36,891 bases of DNA from Bacteroidota bacterium (GTDB lineage: Bacteria; Bacteroidota; Bacteroidia; Bacteroidales; UBA932): contig JAKQLB010000286.1 of assembly GCA_029567375.1 (NCBI GenBank), positions 1-36,891 on the forward strand, written 5' to 3'. The position numbers and the translations under genes are program-made. The notes under the pieces are model-generated. The model was not told where the DNA came from. It saw nothing but the letters and a program-made list of their open reading frames with translations, and searched no databases. This document shows positions 33,643 to 36,891 of this stretch, in pieces. Numbering within the stretch: the first letter of the stretch is position 1; each line of letters starts with the position of its first letter.

Positions 33643-34797
33643 TTAGATGGATTTGATAATTTTGCCCATAGCAATAACTCCGCGGAGGTCATAGTTCTTA
33701 TCGATGAACAAGATGTCCGCATCTTTGCCCTTCTGTAGGGAGCCTTTGCGATCCCGGATGCCCATCATACGGGCGGGAGTCTCGGACACCATCCTGATGA
33801 CGTCAAATAAGGGGATTAAGGCTTGGGTGGTTACCGTCTTTATTACACGGTCCATCGTAGCGATAGAGCCGGCTAAGGCGGAGCGGTCAACTAGTTTGCA
33901 AACTCCATCTTCGATGATTACGCGAGGATCGAAGGCCGCCGGACTGTCGCTGGCTGCACAGGCGAGCGCATCGGTGATGAGTGCGGTCCTCTCCACCCCC
34001 TTAATCTTATAAATGAGTTTGATGATAGTAGCGGGCACATGAATGCCGTCTCCTATTACCTCGACATCCATATCGTCTATGAGGTAAACGCTCTCTACCG
34101 TACCTTCGTACTTGTGTTCATTTTTCCTGTGAAACCCCGGCATCGCATTGTAGAAGTGAGTGGCGTGACTAAAACCGGCTTCGTATGCATCCAGAACTTC
34201 ATGGTATTCAGCAGCGGTGTGACCTATGGAGGCCAATACCCCCTTTCCGGTGATGTAACGACCGAATGCCGTAGCTCCGGGAAGCTCCGGTGCAGCATCC
34301 CAACGTTTGATACAGCCGGTTTCATTCAATAAGGGAATATACTCGTTAGGATCGGGGTTCTTGATATATTCGGGAATCTGGCCACCGACCATTTTCATGT
34401 TGAAGTAATGCCCCTCCAGGTGGAGTCCCAGCACCGGACTGTTTTTCTCTGCCATCAGCTTTTCGGTAGTGGCTACTGCCGCCCGAATCATGGGCATACT
34501 TGAGGAGGAGAGTGTCGGGTAGATACTGGTAGTACCATGTTGCATATGTGTATCCACCACCTTCCTGAAGGCCTCTTCGGATCCTTCCATAAAATCACTG
34601 CCACCACCGCCGTGGCAATGGGTTTCAATAGCACCCGGAGTGATGTACATGCCTTGTGCATCGATAATTTGGGCACCGACCACGGAGCGATCGCAATTGG
34701 AGACTTCAAGGATCTTGTTATCACTGATGATGACGGAACCATCTGTGAGCCATCCTGAAGGAGTGTGGATAATACCGTTAATAATCTGAGTTAACAT
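33643..34797 (-). CDS. nagA: N-acetylglucosamine-6-phosphate deacetylase
   Basis: A 384-aa amidohydrolase that removes acetate from GlcNAc-6-phosphate during amino-sugar or murein recycling. All expected active-site residues are present: H60 and H62 (ETHCHGG), E128 (LHLEGHY), H193 (GHTAAEY), H214 (THFYNAMP), H253 (GDGIHVP) and the catalytic D276 (LITDAL). No nagB or nagE is in the window. It is the first gene of a two-gene transcript with its degenerate paralogue, preceded by a repetitive C/A-rich leader. Confidence 0.93.
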   Translation of the reverse strand: MLTQIINGIIHTPSGWLTDGSVIISDNKILEVSNCDRSVVGAQIIDAQGMYITPGAIETHCHGGGGSDFMEGSEEAFRKVVDTHMQHGTTSIYPTLSSSSMPMIRAAVATTEKLMAEKNSPVLGLHLEGHYFNMKMVGGQIPEYIKNPDPNEYIPLLNETGCIKRWDAAPELPGATAFGRYITGKGVLASIGHTAAEYHEVLDAYEAGFSHATHFYNAMPGFHRKNEHKYEGTVESVYLIDDMDVEVIGDGIHVPATIIKLIYKIKGVERTALITDALACAASDSPAAFDPRVIIEDGVCKLVDRSALAGSIATMDRVIKTVTTQALIPLFDVIRMVSETPARMMGIRDRKGSLQKGKDADILFIDKNYDLRGVIAMGKIIKSI

Positions 34798-34810
34798 AGT
34801 TTGTATTATA

Positions 34811-34925
34811 GTGTGTAGTGTGTAGTGTGTAGTGCGGGTTGTAGGTTAGTGTTGAGTGATACGGGGTACAGGTTGTAGGTTGGTGTTTAAGGGGTGAGGG
34901 GTGCGGGTTAGGTTAGTTTTGAGTT
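34811..34925. repeat. GT-rich degenerate repeats upstream of nagA
   Basis: Three exact tandem GTGTGTA units (34811-34831) are followed by two copies of a 17-nt motif GGTTGTAGGTT(A/G)GTGTT (34837-34853 and 34871-34887). Two GTGCGGGTT copies and more GGTTAG-like pieces are also present. The plus strand is nearly free of C; the nagA transcript would be nearly free of G here. The remainder of 34798-35013 holds only a candidate promoter. Confidence 0.8.
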
Positions 34926-34992
34926 ATGAGTATGGGATTATGTATGATACAATATGTTGTTTTTTGTGTTATCTGTTGAATAAAATATTTTA

Positions 34993-35000
34993 CAAAGTTA
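34993..35000 (-). promoter_or_regulatory. Candidate -7 box for the nagA pair
   Basis: The minus strand reads TAACTTTG, matching TAnnTTTG, about 195 nt upstream of the nagA start. If used, the transcript would begin with the repetitive C/A-rich leader. Confidence 0.35.
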
Positions 35001-35013
35001 ATAAAAAATGGCG

Positions 35014-35883
35014 TTAAGCTTTGCGAATATATTTAACAAAACGGTCACGACCATTAATATCCTTTAGAACTATGGAGTCAGGGCCGAAAAGAGCAACCAC
35101 CTCACCTCCGAAACGTTCATTTATCTCAAAATAACATATACCTCCTTCTCGCAAAAGGGCTCCTGCCCAAGAGTGCAGCGCCCTGAAGAAACGCAGCGGA
35201 TCTTCATCCGGAACGAAAAGTGCCATTGCAGGCTCATAGTCAAGGACATTTGGACGCATCTGTGACCGCTCGCTCTCAAGCACATAAGGAGGATTGGAGA
35301 CAATTAAATCAAACTGCGGAAGGCCGGCAGGCGGCACTCCAAGCAGGTCAGCCCAGAAGAAAACAGGCCTGCGTACCATTCCTTCAGCATTCACCACTTT
35401 CTGTTTACATGCAATACTGAGGGCTTCTTCGGAAATATCACAACCGAACAACTGTGCACCGGGCAATTCTGCTGCAAGCGACCAGGCTAAGCATCCTGAA
35501 CCGGTACCAATATCGAGAATGTTGAATTCCTGCCCCCCATCAAGCTCCTTTCCCGACAGGTCATCGATAATTATTTCAAACAGTTCTTCAGTTTCGGGAC
35601 GAGGAATAAGCACTCCTTCGCGCACCTTGAATTGTCTTCCGGCGAATTCGGCGAAACCCAACACATACTGCAGCGGACACCATTTGAGTAAATCAGCCAA
35701 TGCATCATCCAACATCTGCTGTTTTGCAGCAGGAATATTCCTCTCCGGTTCCGACAGATAGCAGTACTCAGGTACCTCAAGTTGATGAGACAGCAGCCTT
35801 ATAGCCATCGACTTAGCCTCAGCCTCAGGATATAGTTCGGCAAGATCCCGTGTGGCTTGGTCAACAAATCTTTTGAAAGTCAT
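35014..35883 (-). CDS. prmC: Peptide chain release factor N5-glutamine methyltransferase
   Basis: A 289-aa SAM-dependent methyltransferase that modifies the GGQ glutamine of release factors. The N-terminal helical substrate domain is followed by the SAM motif DIGTGSGCLAW (124-134) and the catalytic NPPY (197-200). The IPRPETEEL segment (93-101) is also typical. The length is normal. It begins 17 nt after the ddl stop and is probably cotranscribed with it. Confidence 0.96.
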   Translation of the reverse strand: MTFKRFVDQATRDLAELYPEAEAKSMAIRLLSHQLEVPEYCYLSEPERNIPAAKQQMLDDALADLLKWCPLQYVLGFAEFAGRQFKVREGVLIPRPETEELFEIIIDDLSGKELDGGQEFNILDIGTGSGCLAWSLAAELPGAQLFGCDISEEALSIACKQKVVNAEGMVRRPVFFWADLLGVPPAGLPQFDLIVSNPPYVLESERSQMRPNVLDYEPAMALFVPDEDPLRFFRALHSWAGALLREGGICYFEINERFGGEVVALFGPDSIVLKDINGRDRFVKYIRKA

Positions 35884-35900
35884 ATCCGAAAGAAAAATGA

Positions 35901-36891
35901 TCAGGTAATATCTGCGATACCGGTAATGACCTGCATCATATCCAAACCGGCGGCACGTATCTGCTGGGGCACCAAACTCATCGCCGTCATTCCGGGTACC
36001 GTGTTGAGCTCAAGAAAGACTATACTGCCGTCATCACAGAGGAAATAATCAACCCTGACGATACCTCTACAGCCCAAGCAATCATATATACTGCGTGTAA
36101 TGGCTGAAATCTCCTCCACCTTCTCAGGAGCAATATCCGCAGGACAAATTTCATCGCTCAAGCCATTATATTTGGCATCGTAATCAAAAAACGTGTTGTG
36201 GGGAATAATCTCCGTCACAGGCAACGCCACTATATTCTCTCCATCCATAAATGCACCCTGTGTTATCTCACGCCCTCTAATGTAGGTCTCCACCAATACC
36301 GTATCGCTATGTCGGAATGCCAGATTTACCGCATCTTCCAACTCTTCCGCCTTCATAACCTTGCTGACACCGAAACTGCTGCCCCCGGAACAGGGTTTGA
36401 CAAAAAGAGGCAAACCCAACTTCTCCACAATCTTTTTCACGGAAAACCCTTTACCCTTTCTCAGACAGACATCAGGAGCTAATTTGAATCCGCAATCTCG
36501 CAGCAATACTTTACATATTTGCTTGTCGAAAGCCGAAGCCGAAACGGCCGAAGAAGAGGTAGTAAAGGGCACGCCCATCATCTCAAGATAGCCCTGAAGC
36601 ACTCCGTTTTCTCCCGGTGTCCCGTGAATCATTATCATCGCCAAATCAAACTTTCTCTTTTTCCCCTGAAAGGTAAAGGAGAAATCATTTTTATCCACTT
36701 GGGCCAACACAGTCATACCTGCTTCAGGATCCGATTCAGTGGCCTCTCCGGAAGCTTCAACAACCTGCCACGAAGCCCCTTTCAGAAGCACCTGATAGAC
36801 CTTGTATTTGGAGCGGTCGATGTAACGGGAAACATTGCGACCACTGAGAATGGAAATTCCCACTTCTGCAGAGTCGCCGCCATATATAAGT
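35901..36891 (-). CDS. ddl: D-alanine--D-alanine ligase, 5' end outside window
   Basis: An ATP-grasp ligase that makes D-Ala-D-Ala for peptidoglycan. The frame stays open to the right edge and upstream of the GTG at 36863 reads LIYGGDSAE. This is the conserved N-terminal glycine-rich motif, so the true start is a few codons beyond the window. About 330 codons are present. Later signatures are HGTPGENG, KPCSGGSSFGVSK, and the C-terminal LELNTVPGMTAMSLVPQQ with metal-binding Glu and Asn. It lies upstream of prmC. Confidence 0.96.
   Translation of the reverse strand, partial: LIYGGDSAEVGISILSGRNVSRYIDRSKYKVYQVLLKGASWQVVEASGEATESDPEAGMTVLAQVDKNDFSFTFQGKKRKFDLAMIMIHGTPGENGVLQGYLEMMGVPFTTSSSAVSASAFDKQICKVLLRDCGFKLAPDVCLRKGKGFSVKKIVEKLGLPLFVKPCSGGSSFGVSKVMKAEELEDAVNLAFRHSDTVLVETYIRGREITQGAFMDGENIVALPVTEIIPHNTFFDYDAKYNGLSDEICPADIAPEKVEEISAITRSIYDCLGCRGIVRVDYFLCDDGSIVFLELNTVPGMTAMSLVPQQIRAAGLDMMQVITGIADIT

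Noticed and set aside
32470-34797. Reading the two NagA-like genes as a simple duplication of two active enzymes
   Set aside because: Residue-by-residue comparison shows the downstream copy has lost metal and catalytic residues.
34811-34925. Tandem GTGTGTA and 17-nt repeats considered as a CRISPR or origin-type array
   Set aside because: Units are too short, spacing is irregular, and there are no unique spacers, cas genes or DnaA-box clusters.

Overview
The window is a stretch of chromosome from a member of the Bacteroidetes, most likely order Bacteroidales. This rests on paired LptF/LptG permeases beside alaS and tgt, GSCFA and GxDLY/SGNH proteins, an SDR-type threonine dehydrogenase, a Bacteroidetes-style tgt, and several TAnnTTTG (-7) promoter boxes in place of TATAAT. 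I cannot assign family or genus from sequence alone.

Layout. 1-3078 (minus): a cut-off zinc-ribbon gene start, a Nif3-like metal protein, a MerR-type regulator and two membrane-anchored M23 (LytM) proteins. 3190-8879 (plus): alaS, then one 810-codon ORF joining an LptF permease to methionyl-tRNA formyltransferase, then thiamine pyrophosphokinase. 8880-11410 (plus): an AT-rich accessory island of small lipoproteins and exported proteins, with a 205-bp duplication, a truncated gene copy and a short relic of an Rhs core. 11422-14178: SDR threonine dehydrogenase (minus), divergent from queG and an overlapping GSCFA gene (plus). 14165-19006 (minus): a 1613-aa alpha-2-macroglobulin-like protein without a thioester. 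19091-22611 (plus): tgt, lptG and a nucleoside:H+ symporter, ending in a strong hairpin. 22701-27122 (minus): miaA followed by a GxDLY/SGNH hydrolase and two lipoproteins. 27230-30766: smpB (plus) facing lgt, an RlmI-like methyltransferase and pgk (minus). 30900-32483 (plus): an unusual DNA-binding protein. 32470-36891 (minus): two NagA-like genes, prmC and a 5'-truncated ddl.

Function. Most of the window is housekeeping: translation and tRNA modification (alaS, fmt, queG, tgt, miaA, smpB, prmC), envelope assembly (lptF, lptG, lgt, M23, ddl, NagA), and central metabolism (pgk, thiamine pyrophosphokinase, threonine dehydrogenase). The most notable items are: (i) the LptF-Fmt fusion; (ii) a NagA paralogue that has lost its metal ligands and catalytic Asp next to an intact copy; (iii) the island with an Rhs relic joined to a duplicated lipoprotein 3' end; (iv) a 527-aa protein that appears to combine RNAP alpha-CTD-like, sigma region 4-like and HARE-HTH-like modules; and (v) a Tgt lacking the three canonical zinc cysteines. 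No rRNA, tRNA, CRISPR array, insertion sequence or complete phage gene was seen.
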